DNA from: Symsagittifera roscoffensis
Taxonomy: Eukaryota; Xenacoelomorpha; Acoela; Convolutidae
Assembly (NCBI RefSeq): GCF_963678635.1
Contig: NC_087067.1
Coordinates: 53,684,233-53,748,232, forward strand
Reading direction: 5' to 3'
Length of the DNA: 64,000 nucleotides
Shown here: one piece after another, positions 30,983-44,000 of the stretch
How the letters are laid out: each line of letters starts with the position of its first letter
Position numbering within the stretch: the first letter of the stretch is position 1
Program-made: the position numbers and the translations under genes
Notes under the pieces: model-generated
What the model was told of the DNA's origin: nothing
Databases searched by the model: none
The model's input: the letters and a program-made list of their open reading frames with translations, nothing else

Positions 30983-33677
30983 CACTTAAGTGGGTTGGCT
31001 GAGCTACTTGTTACTTCCCAAGGTGGTTGACTGGGCTACTTTCTTGGCCCTTAAGTAGGCTGGCTCAGCTAATTGCTACCCCTCAAGGTGCTTGGCTGAG
31101 CTACGTGCTCCCCTTCAAGTAGGGTAGTTGAGCAATTTTTTATCACTCAAGATGGTTAGCTCAGCTACTTACTTCCCCTCCAGATGGTTGGCTGAGCTAG
31201 TTGCTATCCGTCAAGGTGGTTGGCTGAACTATTTGCTACCCTTCAAGGTGGTTGACTGAGCTACTTGCTACCCACAAATTGGTTGACTGAGCTACTTGCT
31301 ACCCCTCAAGTTGGTAGCCTGAGCTTCTTGCTACCCCTCAAAGTGGTTGACTGGGCTTTTTTTCTACCCCTCAAAGTGGTTGGGTGGGCTATTTGCTACC
31401 CCTCAAGTAGGTTGACTGAGCTACTTGTTACCACTCAAGGTGGTTGGCTGGGCTACTTTCCTACCCCTTAAGTAGGTTGGCTGAGCTACTTGTTACTTCC
31501 CAAGGTGGTTGGCTGAGCTAAGTGCTCCTCTCCATGTAGGTCAGCTGAGCTACATACTACCTCTCAACTTGGTTAGCTGAGCTACTTGCTGCCGCTCGAG
31601 GTGGTTGGCTCAGCTAATTGCTACCCCTCAAGATGGTTGGCTGAGCTACTAGCTACCCCTCAAAGTGGTTCTCTCAGCTGCTTTTCTACCCTCAATTTGG
31701 TTGGCTGAGCTACTCGCTACCCCTCAAGTAGGTTGTCTGAGCTACTTGTCACCCCTCAAGTTGGTTGTTCTTACTACATGCTACCCCTCAAAAAGGTTGT
31801 CTCAGCTACTTCTTACCCCTCAAGGTCGTTGGCTGAACTACTCCCTGCCAGTAAAGGTGGTTGACTGAGCTACTTGCTAACCCTCGAGGTCGTTGGCTGA
31901 GCTACTTGCTACCGGTCAAGGTGGTTAGCTGAGCTGCTTGCTACATCCCAAGGTGATTGATTGAGCTACTTGCTACTATTTAAGTAGTTTGGCCGAGCTA
32001 CTTGCTACATCTCAAGGTGTTTGTCTGAGCTACTTACTGCTATTCAAGTAGGTTGGCTGAGCTAATCGTTACCTCTCAAGATGTTTTGATGAGCTACTCA
32101 CTACCCCTCGAGGTGGTTGGCTGAGCTAGTAGATATCCATCAAGTTGGTCGGCTGAGCTAATTGCTTAACCTCGAGGTGGTTGGCTGAGCTACTCGTTAG
32201 CCCTCGAGTTGGTTGGCTGAGCTATTTGCTACCACTCAAGGTGGTTCTCTCAGCTGCTTTTCTACCCTCAAGTTGGTTGGCTGAGCTACTCGCTACCCCT
32301 CAAACAGGTTGTCTGAGCTACTTGTCACTTGTCACTTAAGTGGGTTGGCTGAGCTACTTGTTACTTCCCAAGGTGGTTGACTGGGCTACTTTCTTGGCCC
32401 TTAAGTAGGCTGGCTCAGCTAATTGCTACCCCTCAAGGTGCTTGGCTGAGCTACGTGCTCCCCTTCAAGTAGGGTAGTTGAGCAATTTTTTATCACTCAA
32501 GATGGTTAGCTCAGCTACTTACTTCCCCTCCAGATGGTTGGCTGAGCTAGTTGCTATCCGTCAAGGTGGTTGGCTGAACTATTTGCTACCCTTCAAGGTG
32601 GTTGACTGAGCTACTTGCTACCCACAAATTGGTTGACTGAGCTACTTGCTACCCCTCAAGTTGGTAGCCTGAGCTTCTTGCTACCCCTCAAAGTGGTTGA
32701 CTGGGCTTTTTTTCTACCCCTCAAAGTGGTTGGGTGGGCTATTTGCTACCCCTCAAGTAGGTTGACTGAGCTACTTGTTACCACTCAAGGTGGTTGGCTG
32801 GGCTACTTTCCTACCCCTTAAGTAGGTTGGCTGAGCTACTTGTTACTTCCCAAGGTGGTTGGCTGAGCTAAGTGCTCCTCTCCATGTAGGTCAGCTGAGC
32901 TACATACTACCTCTCAACTTGGTTAGCTGAGCTACTTGCTGCCGCTCGAGGTGGTTGGCTCAGCTAATTGCTACCCCTCAAGATGGTTGGCTGAGCTACT
33001 AGCTACCCCTCAAAGTGGTTCTCTCAGCTGCTTTTCTACCCTCAATTTGGTTGGCTGAGCTACTCGCTACCCCTCAAGTAGGTTGTCTGAGCTACTTGTC
33101 ACCCCTCAAGTTGGTTGTTCTTACTACATGCTACCCCTCAAAAAGGTTGTCTCAGCTACTTCTTACCCCTCAAGGTCGTTGGCTGAACTACTCCCTGCCA
33201 GTAAAGGTGGTTGACTGAGCTACTTGCTAACCCTCGAGGTCGTTGGCTGAGCTACTTGCTACCGGTCAAGGTGGTTAGCTGAGCTGCTTGCTACATCCCA
33301 AGGTGATTGATTGAGCTACTTGCTACTATTTAAGTAGTTTGGCCGAGCTACTTGCTACATCTCAAGGTGTTTGTCTGAGCTACTTACTGCTATTCAAGTA
33401 GGTTGGCTGAGCTAATCGTTACCTCTCAAGATGTTTTGATGAGCTACTCACTACCCCTCGAGGTGGTTGGCTGAGCTAGTAGATATCCATCAAGTTGGTC
33501 GGCTGAGCTAATTGCTTAACCTCGAGGTGGTTGGCTGAGCTACTCGTTAGCCCTCGAGTTGGTTGGCTGAGCTATTTGCTACCACTCAAGGTGGTTCTCT
33601 CAGCTGCTTTTCTACCCTCAAGTTGGTTGGCTGAGCTACTCGCTACCCCTCAAACAGGTTGTCTGAGCTACTTGTCA
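30983..33677. repeat. 1,350-bp tandem duplication inside the array
   Basis: 30,983-32,332 and 32,333-33,677 appear almost identical, both beginning 'cacttaagtgggttggctga'. Translated frames at an offset of 1,350 bp are the same over 67-68 codons. Monomers within each copy differ from one another much more than the copies do, so the duplication is recent or an assembly artefact. Confidence 0.85.
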
Positions 33678-34214
33678 CCCCTTAAGTTGGTTTTTCTTAC
33701 TACATGCTACCCCACAAGTAGGTTGTTTCAGCTACTTCTTACCCCTCAAGGTAGTTAGCAGAGCATTTTGCTACCCCTCAAGTGGAGTAGCTACACCGCA
33801 AGCTTTTTGGCTGAGCTTCTTTTATCCCTCAAGGTCGTTGGCTGAACTACTTGCTGCCAGTAAATGTGGTTGACTGAGCTACTTGCTAACCCTCGAGGTC
33901 GTTGGCTGAGCTACTTGCTATCGGTCAAAATGGTAAGCTGAGCTGCTTGCTACATCTCAAGGTGTTTGATTTAGCTACTTGCTACTATTTAAGTCGGTTG
34001 GCCGAGCTACTTGCTACATCGCAAGGTGTTTGTCTGAGCTATTTACTGCTATTCAAGTAGGTTGGCTGAGCTAATCGTTATCTCTCAAGGTGTTTTACTG
34101 AGCTACTCACTACCCCTCGAGGTGGTCGGCTGAGCTAGTTGATATTCATCAAGTTGGTCGGCTGAGCTAATTGCTTAACCTCGAGGTGGTTGGCTGAGCT
34201 ACTCGTTAGCCCTC

Positions 34215-36545
34215 GAGATGATTGGCTGAGCTAGTTGCTACCACTGTAGGTGGTTGGATAGGGCTACTTTTACTCCTCAAGGTCGTTGGCTGAGCTACTT
34301 GCTAACACTCAATATGGTTGGCTGAGCTACTTCTTACCCTTCAAAGTAACTAGCAGAGCTTTTTGCTGCCCCTCAAGTTGAGTAGCTACTCCTCAAGGTT
34401 TTTGCCGAGCTACTTTTACCCCTCAGGGTCGTTGGCTGAGCTTCTTGCTAACACTCAATCTATTTGGCTGAGCTACTTGCTACGCCTCAGGAATCGTGTT
34501 TTTTGATGAAGTATAAACTGAAAGAACTTTTTGCGAAAATGTTATTGGATGGCTGGCTAAGTGGTTGACTAAGCTACTTGCTACACCTCAAGGATGTTGA
34601 CTGAGCTGTTTGCTAGCCCTGAAGTAGGTTGGCTGAGATAATTGTTAGACCTCAAGGTTGTTGGCTGCGCTTCATTTACCCCTCATGTTCGTTGGCTGAG
34701 CTACTTGCTACGCCTCAGGAATCGCGTTTTTGGTGAAGTATAAACTGAAATAATTTTTTGCGAAACTCTTCATGGATGGCTGGTTAAGTGGTTGACTAAG
34801 CTACTTGCTACACCTCAAGGATGTTGACTGAGCTATTTGCTAGCCCTCAAGTATGTTGGCCGAGATAATTGTTAGAACTCAAGGTGTGTTGCTGTTCTAC
34901 TTACTACCTCTCGAGGTGGTTAGCTGAGCTAGCTGCTATCCGTCAAAGTGGTTGGCTGAGCTACTTGCTAACTTTCAAGGTGGTTGATTGAGCTACTCGC
35001 TAACCCTCGAGGTGGTTGGCTGAGCTATTTTTTACCCTCAAGGTGGTTGGCTGAGCTACTTGCTACACCTCATGGTGCTTGACCTGCTACTTACTAACCC
35101 TCGAGGTGGCTGGCTGACCTAGTTGATATCCTTCAAGGTGGCTGACTGAGCTACTCGCTAGCCCTCCAGTTGGTTGCCTGAGTACTTGTTACTCCTCAAA
35201 GTTGTTGGCTGCGCTACTTATACCCCTCATGTTCGTTGGCTGAGCTACTTGCTACGCCTCAAGAATCGTGTTTCTTGATAAAAATTATTTCAAATTTTAT
35301 TTTGAGAAACTGTTCTTGAATGGTTGGCTAAGTGGTTGACTGAGCTACTTGCTACACCTCAAAGTGGTTGAATGAGCTACTTGCTACCCCTCAAGTAGGT
35401 CGGCTGAGATAATTGTTACCCCTCAAGGTGTGTTGCTGAGCTAGTTGATATTCATCAAGTTGAGTGGCTGAGCTACTTGCTAATCCTCGAGGGAGTTGGC
35501 TGAGCTACTCGGTAGCCCTCGAGATGATTGGCTGAGCTAGTTGCTACCACTGTAGGTGGTTGGATAGGGCTACTTTTACTCCTCAAGGTCGTTGGCTGAG
35601 CTACTTGCTAACACTCAATATGGTTGGCTGAGCTACTTCTTACCCTTCAAAGTAACTAGCAGAGCTTTTTGCTGCCCCTCAAGTTGAGTAGCTACTCCTC
35701 AAGGTTTTTGCCGAGCTACTTTTACCCCTCAGGGTCGTTGGCTGAGCTTCTTGCTAACACTCAATCTATTTGGCTGAGCTACTTGCTACGCCTCAGGAAT
35801 CGTGTTTTTTGATGAAGTATAAACTGAAAGAACTTTTTGCGAAAATGTTATTGGATGGCTGGCTAAGTGGTTGACTAAGCTACTTGCTACACCTCAAGGA
35901 TGTTGACTGAGCTGTTTGCTAGCCCTGAAGTAGGTTGGCTGAGATAATTGTTAGACCTCAAGGTTGTTGGCTGCGCTTCATTTACCCCTCATGTTCGTTG
36001 GCTGAGCTACTTGCTACGCCTCAGGAATCGCGTTTTTGGTGAAGTATAAACTGAAATAATTTTTTGCAAAACTCTTCATGGATGGCTGGTTAAGTGGTTG
36101 ACTAAGCTACTTGCTACACCTCAAGGATGTTGACTGAGCTATTTGCTAGCCCTCAAGTATGTTGGCCGAGATAATTGTTAGACCTCAAGGTGTGTTGCTG
36201 TTCTACTTACTACCTCTCGAGGTGGTTAGCTGAGCTAGCTGCTATCCGTCAAAGTGGTTGGCTGAGCTACTTGCTAACTTTCAAGGTGGTTGATTGAGCT
36301 ACTCGCTAACCCTCGAGGTGGTTGGCTGAGCTATTTTTTACCCTCAAGGTGGTTGGCTGAGCTACTTGCTACACCTCATGGTGCTTGACCTGCTACTTAC
36401 TAACCCTCGAGGTGGCTGGCTGACCTAGTTGATATCCTTCAAGGTGGCTGACTGAGCTACTCGCTAGCCCTCCAGTTGGTTGCCTGAGTACTTGTTACTC
36501 CTCAAAGTTGTTGGCTGCGCTACTTATACCCCTCATGTTCGTTGA
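34215..36545. repeat. 1.3-kb higher-order repeat with AT-rich spacer
   Basis: The stretch beginning 'gagatgattggctgagctag' at 34,215 recurs at 35,521 (offset 1,306) and stays nearly identical for about 1 kb. It carries a non-monomer spacer of about 75 bp containing 'aatcgtgttttttgatgaag', 'tataaactgaaa' and 'ggatggctgg'. Versions of that spacer occur near 28,120, 34,490, 34,725, 35,265, 35,795, 36,025, 36,565 and 37,115. Confidence 0.8.
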
Positions 36546-37949
36546 CTGAGCTACTTGCTACGCCTCAGGAATCGTGTTTTTTGGTGAAGTATAAACTGAA
36601 ATTTTTTTTTGCGAAACTGTTCATGGATGGCTGGTTAAGTGGTTGACTACGCTACTTGCTACACCTCAAGGATGTTGACTGAGCTATTTGCTAGCCCTCA
36701 AGTAGGTTGGCTGAGATAATTGTTAGACCTCAAGGTGTGTTGCTGATCTACTTACTACCCCTCGAGGTGGTTAGCTGAGCTAGCTGCTATCCGTCAGAGT
36801 GGTTGGCTGAGCTACTTGCTAACTTTCAAGGTGGTTGATTGAGCTACTCGCTAGCCCTCGAGGTGGTTGGCTGATCTACTTATTACCCTCAAGGTGGTTG
36901 GCGGAGCTACTTGCTACACGTCATGGTGCTTGACTGAGCTACTTACTACCCCTCGAGGTGGCTGGCTGACCTAGTTGATATCCTTCAAGCTGGTTGACTG
37001 AGCTACTCGCTAGTCCTCCAGTTGTTTGCCTGAGTACTTGCTACTCCTCAAGGTTGTTGGCTGCGCTACTTTTACGCCTCATGTTCGTTGACTGAACTAC
37101 TTGCTACGCCTCAGGAATCGTGTTTTTTGATGAAATATTATTTCAAATTGATTTTTGAGAAATTGTTCTTGGATGGTTGGCTAAGTGGTTGAATAAGCTA
37201 CTTGCTACACCTCAAAGTGGTTGACTGAGCTACTTGCTACATCTCAAGTAGGTCGGCTAAGATAATTGTTACCCCTCAAGGTGTGTTGTTGAGCTACTTA
37301 ATGCATCTCCAGGTGGTTGGCTGCGCTAGTTGCTATCCGTCAAAGTGATTGGCTGAGCTACTAGCTACCCTTCAAGGTGGTTGACCGAGCTACTCGCTAG
37401 CACTCGAGTTGGTTGGCTGAGCTTTTTGCTACCCCTCAAGGTGGTTGGTTAGCTACTTGCTAAACCTCAAGGTGTTTGACTGAGATAATTGCTACCCCTC
37501 AAGTAGGTTGGCTGAGCTCATTGATACCTCTCAAGGTGTTCTGCTGAGCTACCTACTATCCCTCGAGGTGGTTGGTTGAGCTAGTTGCTAGCCGTTAAGT
37601 TGGTTGGCTCAGCTAGCCGCTACCCTTCAAGGGGGTTGACTGAGCTACTTGCTACCCCTCAAATTGGTTGGCTGAACTACTTGCTACACTTCAAAGTGGT
37701 TGACTCAGCTCAATTTCTAGCCCTCAAATTGGTTGGCTGAGCTACTTGCTAGGTTGGCTGAGCTACTTGCTACCCCTCAAGTAGGTTAGCTGAGATAATT
37801 ATTACCCCTCAAGGTGCGTTGCTGATATACTTAATGTATCTCGAGGAGGTTGGCTGCGCTAGTTGCTATCCGTCAAAGTGATTGGCTGAGCTATTAGCTA
37901 CCCTTCATGGTTGTTGACTGAGCTACTCGCTACCCCTCGAGTTGGTTGG

Positions 37950-39560
37950 CTACCTTAATGGGTAATAAAAGTATCTCAGTGAACCACTTTGAGGCGTAGC
38001 AAGTGTTTCAGCCAACCATATTGAGTGTTGGCAAGTAGCTCAACCAACGAATATGAGGGGTAAAAGTAGCGCAGCCAACAACCTTGAGGAGTAGCAAGTA
38101 CTCAGCCAACCAACTCAAGGGCGCTAGCGAGTAGCTCAGTCAACCACCATGAAGAGTATAAAGTAGCTCAGCCAACTAACTTGAGGCCTAGAAAAAGAGC
38201 TCAGTCAACCAGTGTGAGGGGTACTAAGTAGTTCAGCCAACCAACTTGAGGGGTAGCAAGTAGCTCAGTCAACCAACTCGAGGGGTAGCTAGTAGCTCAG
38301 TCAACCACTTTGAAGGGTAGCTAGTAGCTCAGCCAATCACTTTGAAGGATAGTAGTTAGCGCAGCCAACCACCTCGAGATGCATTAAGTAGCTCAGCAAC
38401 ACACCTTGAGGGGTAACAATTATCTCAGCCAACCTACTTGAGTGGTATCAACTGGCTCAGTCAATCACCTAGAGGTGTAGTAAGTAGCTCAGCCAACCAA
38501 CTCGAGGGGGTAGCGAGTAGCTCAGTCAACCACCATGAAAGGTAGCTAGTACCTCAGCCAATCACTTTGAAGGATAGTAGTTAGCGCAGCCAACCAACTC
38601 GAGAATTATTATGTAGCTCAGCAAAAAACCTTGAGGGGTAACAATTANNNNNNNNNNNNNNNNNNNNNNNNNNNNNNNNNNNNNNNNNNNNNNNNNNNNN
38701 NNNNNNNNNNNNNNNNNNNNNNNNNNNNNNNNNNNNNNNNNNNNNNNNNNNNNNNNNNNNNNNNNNNNNNNNNNNNNNNNNNNNNNNNNNNNNNNNNNNN
38801 NNNNNNNNNNNNNNNNNNNNNNNNNNNNNNNNNNNNNNNNNNNNNNNGTTGGCTGAGATAATTGTTACCCCTCAAGGTGTGTTGCTGAGCTACTTTTTGC
38901 ATCTCGAGTTGGTTGGCTGCGCTAGTTGCTATCCGTCAAAGTGATTGGCTGAGCTACTAGCTACCCTTCATGGTGGTTGACTGAGCTACTCGCTACCCCT
39001 GGAGTTGGTTGGCTGAGCTACTTGCTACACCTCTAGGTGATTGACTGAGCCAGTTGATACCACCCAAGTAGGTTGGCTGAGATAATTTTTACCCCTCAAG
39101 GTGTGTTGCTGAGCTACTTAATGAATCTCGAGGTGGTTGGCTGCGCTAACTACTATCCTTCAAAGTGATTGGCTGAGCTACTAGCTACCCTTCAAAGTGG
39201 TTGACTGAGCTACTCGCTACCCCTCGAGTTGGTTGGCTGAGCTACTTGCTACCCCTCGATGTGGTTGGCTTGGGTACTTGCTAAACCTCAAGGTGTTTGA
39301 CTGAGATAAATGCAACCCCTGAAGTAGGTTGGCTGAGCTAAATGATACCTCTCAAGGTGTTTTGCTGAGCTATTTAATATCCCTCGAGGTGGTTGGCTGA
39401 GCTATTTGGTAGCCGTCAAGTTGGTTGGCTGAGCTACCCGCTACCCTTCAAGGTGGTTGACTGAGCTACTTGCTATCCCTCATGTTGGTTGGCTGAACTA
39501 CTTGGTACCCCTCAAACTGGTTGACTGAGCCCTTTTTCTAGGCCTCAAGTTAGTTGGCTG
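37950..39560. repeat. Large imperfect palindrome centred on the assembly gap
   Basis: From about 37,950 to 38,647 monomers read in reverse orientation; after the gap they read forward again. The reverse complement of the left side follows the right side variant by variant. Examples are 'gataattgttacccctcaag', 'ctctaggtgattgactgagc', 'cagttgatacca' and 'ctaggcctcaagttagttgg'. This gives arms of roughly 700 bp with the 200-N gap at the centre. Confidence 0.8.
38648..38847. other. Assembly gap, 200 N
   Basis: Exactly 200 N. It lies at the centre of an inverted repeat, where reads or contigs often fail to join; the true size and the join itself are uncertain. Confidence 0.99.
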
Positions 39561-41039
39561 AGCTACTTGCTACTCCTCATGGTGATTGACTGTGGTACTT
39601 GCTACCCCTCAAGTAGGTTGGCTGAGATAAGTTTTACTCCTCCAGTTGTGTTGTTGAGCTACTTAATATCCCTCGAGGTGGTTGGCTGAGCTAGTTTCTA
39701 TCCGTCAAAGTAGTAAGCTGAGCAACTTGCTACACATCAAAGTGTTTGACGGAGATCCGTCAAAGAGATCCGTCAAAGTAGAAATGCTGAGCTGATTGAT
39801 ACCTCTCAAGGTGTTTTGCTGAGCTACTTACTATCCCTCGAGGTGATTGGCTGATCTAGTTGCTAGCTACCAAGTTGGTTGGCTGAGCCACCTGCTACCC
39901 TTCAAGGTGACTGACTGAGCTACTTGCTACCCTTCAAGATGTTTGGCTGAACTACTGGCTACCTCTCAAAGTGGTTGATTCAGCTCTTTTTTCTAGCCCT
40001 CAAGTTGGTTGACTGACCGACTTGCTACCTCTTAAAGTGGTTGGCTTAGCTGCTTGCTATCCCTCAAGTAGCTTAGCTGAGGTACTTGCTACCCCTCATG
40101 ATGGTTAGATGAGCTACTTGCTATCCTTTGAAGTAGCTGGCTGAGCTGCTTGCTACTCCTCACGTAGGTTAGCTGAGCTACCTGCTACCCTTCAAGGTGG
40201 TTAGCTGATCTACTTGCTACACCTCGAGGTCGTTGGCTGAGCGAGTTGCTATCCGTCAAGTTGGCTGGCTGAGCTACTTGCTACCCATCAACGTGGTTAG
40301 TTGAGCTACTTGCTTCTTCTCGAGGTGGTTGTTGAAGCATCTTGCTACCCCTCAAGTTGGCTGGCTGAGCTACTTGCTAACCCTCAAGTTGGTTCGATGA
40401 GCTGCTTGCTACCCCTCAAGTAGGCCAGCTGAGCATCTTGCTATCACTGAAGGTGGACAGCTGAGCTACTTGCTACCCGTCACGGTGGTTGGCTGAGAAA
40501 CTTGCTACCCCTCAAGTTGGTTCGATGAGCTGCTTGCTACCCCTCAAGTAGGTCAGCTGAGCTACTTCCTATAACTCAAAATGGTTAGCAGAGATCCTTG
40601 CTACCCCCCAAGGTGGTTAGCTAATCTACTTGCTTCCCCTCGAGATGGTTGTTGAAGCTACTTATCTATCTCCTCAAGGTGATGGCTGAGCTACTCGCTA
40701 CCCCTCAAGTAGGTTGGCTGAGCTACTTGTTAACCCTCAAGGTGGTTGGCTTAGCTACATACTACACCTCCAGTAGTATGGCTGATCCATTTGTTATCCC
40801 TCGAGGTGGTTAGCAGAGCTACTTGCTACCCCTCAAGTTGATTGGCTCCCCCTCTAGTTGAGTGGTAACACCTCAAGGTATTTGGCTGATCTACTTTTAC
40901 TCCTCAAGTTCATTGGCTGAGCTACTTGTTACCCCTCAAGGTGGTCAGCAGGGCTAATTGCTACCTTTCAAGTAGGTTAGCTGAGCTACTTGCTACCCCT
41001 CAGGGTGGTTAGCTGAGCTAATTGCTACTCCCGAGGCGG

Positions 41040-44000
41040 ATGGCTGAGCTACTTCTAAGCTTCAATATTTTTGGCTGAGCTACTTGCTACCCCTCAAGGT
41101 TGTTGGCTGAGATACTTGCTACACCTCAAGGTGGTTGACTTAGCTGCTTGATACCTCTCGAGATGGTTGGCTGAGCTATTTTCTACCCCTCAAAGGAGTT
41201 CACTGAGCTTCTTTCATCCCCGTAAAGGTGGTTGGCTGACCTACTTGGTACCCTCGAGTTGGCTGGCTGATGTACTTGCTACCCTTCAAAGTGGTTCACT
41301 GAGCTATTTTTCTACCTTTCGAGGTGGTTGGCTGATATACTTGCTACCCTTCAAGATGGTTGGATGAGCTAGTTGCTACCTCTCAAGGTGGTTGACTCAG
41401 CTATTTTCTACCCCTTAAAGTGGTTCACTGAGCTACGTTTCTTCCCCGTCGAGATGGTTGGCTGAGCTACTTGGTACGCCTCAAGATGGTTGGCTGAACT
41501 GCTTGCGACCCCTCAAGTAGGTCAGCTGAGCTACTTGCTACCACCCAAAGTGGTTAGGTGAGCTCCTTGGTAGACCTCAAGGTGGTTGGCTGAGCTAGTT
41601 GCTGCCCCTCAGTATGGTTTTCTCAGCTACTTTTCTACCCCTCAAGGGGATGGATGAGCTACTCGCTACCCCCTCAAGGTTGGCTCAGCTACTTGTTACC
41701 CATCAAGACTGTTGGCTGAACTACTTGCTACCCTTCAAGGTGGTTGACAGAGCTACTTGCAACCCCTCAGTTTGGTTGGCTGAGCTACTTGCTACCCCTC
41801 AAATTGGTCGACTGAGTTCTTTTTCTATCCATCAAGGTGATTGGCTGAACTACTTGCTACCCCTCAAGGTGGTTGGCTGAGCTACTTGCTAACCCGCCAG
41901 CTGGTTGACTGAGCTACCTTTTACCCATCAAGGTGGTTGGTTGAGCTACTTGTTAGCCCTCAACTGGTTGACTGAGCTGCTCGCTATCCCTCAAGTAGGT
42001 CAGCTGAGCTACTTGCTACCCCTCAAGGTGGCTGGCTGAGCTATTTGTTACACCTTAAGATGTTTTGCTGAGCTACTTACTACACCTCGAGGTCTTTGGC
42101 TGAGCTACTTGCTACCACTCAGTGTGGTTCTCTCAGCTACTTTTCTACCCCCTCAAGGGGATGGATGAGCTACTCGCTACCCCTCAAGGTTGGCTCAGCT
42201 ACTTGTTACCCATCAAGATTGTTGGCTGAAATACTTGCTACCCTTCAAGGTGGTTTGGTTGGCTGACCCCTCAGTTTGGTTGGCTGAGCTACTTGCTACC
42301 CCTCAAATTGGTCGACTGAGTTCTTTTTCTATCCATCAAGGTGATTGGCTGAGCTACTTGCTACCCCTCAAGGTGGTTGGCTGAGCTACTTGCTAACCCG
42401 CCTGTTGGTTGATTGAGCTATCTTTTACCCATCAAGGTGGTTGGTTGAGCTACTTGTTAGCCCTCAACTGGTTGGCTGAGCTGCTTGCTATCCCTCAAGT
42501 AGGTCAGCTGAGCTACTTGCTACCCCTCAAGGTGGCTGGCTGAGCTATTTGTTACCCCTTAAGATGTTTTGCTGAGCTACTTACTACACCTCGAGGTCTT
42601 TGGCTGAGCTACTTCTAAGCTTCAATATTTTTGGCTGAGCTACTTGCTACCCCTCAAGGTTGTTGGCTGAGATACTTGCTACCCCTCAAATTGGTCGACT
42701 GAGTTCTTTTTCTATCCATCAAGGTGGTTGACTGAGCTACTTGCAACCCCTCAGTTTGGTTGGCTGAGCTACTTGCTACCCCTCAAATTGGTCGACTGAG
42801 TTCTTTTTCTAACCATCAAGGTGATTGGTTGAGCTACTTGTTAGCCCTCAACTGGTTGGCTGAGCTGCTTGCTATCCCTCAAGTAGGTCAGCAGGGCTGC
42901 TTGCTACCTTTCAAGTAGGTTAGCTGAGCTACTTGCTACCCCTCAGGGTGGTTAGCTGAGCTAATTGCTACTCCCGAGGCGGATGGCTGAGCTACTTCTA
43001 AGCTTCAATATTTTTGGCTGAGCTACTTGCTACCCCTCAAGGTTGTTGGCTGAGATACTTGCTACACCTCAAGGTGGTTGACTTAGCTGCTTGATACCTC
43101 TCGAGATGGTTGGCTGAGCTATTTTCTACCCCTCAAAGGAGTTCACTGAGCTTCTTTCATCCCCGTAAAGGTGGTTGGCTGACCTACTTGGTACCCTCGA
43201 GTTGGCTGGCTGATGTACTTGCTACCCTTCAAAGTGGTTCACTGAGCTATTTTTCTACCTTTCGAGGTGGTTGGCTGATCTACTTGCTACCCTTCAAGAT
43301 GGTTGGATGAGCTAGTTGCTACTTCTCAAGGTGGTTGACTCAGCTATTTTCTACCCCTTAAAGTGGTTCACTGAGCTACGTTTCTTCCCCGTCGAGATGG
43401 TTGGCTGAGCTACTTGGTACGCCTCAAGATGGTTGGCTGAACTGCTTGCGACCCCTCAAGTAGGTCAGCTGAGCTACTTGCTACCACCCAAAGTGGTTAG
43501 GTGAGCTCCTTGGTAGACCTCAAGGTGGTTGGCTGAGCTATTTGCTGCCCCTCAGTATGGTTCTCTCAGCTAATTTTCTACCCCTCAAGGGGATGGATGA
43601 GCTACTCGGTACCCCTCAAGGTTGGCTCAGCTACTTGTTACCCATCAAGACTGTTGGCTGAACTACTTGCTACCCTTCAAGGTGGTTGACAGAGCTACTT
43701 GCAACCCCTCAAATTGGTCGACTGAGTTCTTTTTCTATCCACCAAGGTGATTGGCTGAACTACTTGCTACCCCTCAAGGTGGTTGGCTGAGCTACTTGCT
43801 AACCCGCCTGCTGGTTGACTGAGCTACCTTTTACCCATCAAGGTGGTTGGTTGAGCTACTTGTTAGCCCTCAACTGGTTGGCTGAGCTGCTTGCTATCCC
43901 TCAAGTAGGTCAGCAGGGCTGCTTGCTACCTTTCAAGTAGGTTAGCTGAGCTACTTGCTACCCCTCAGGGTGGTTAGCTGAGCTAATTGCTACTCCCGAG

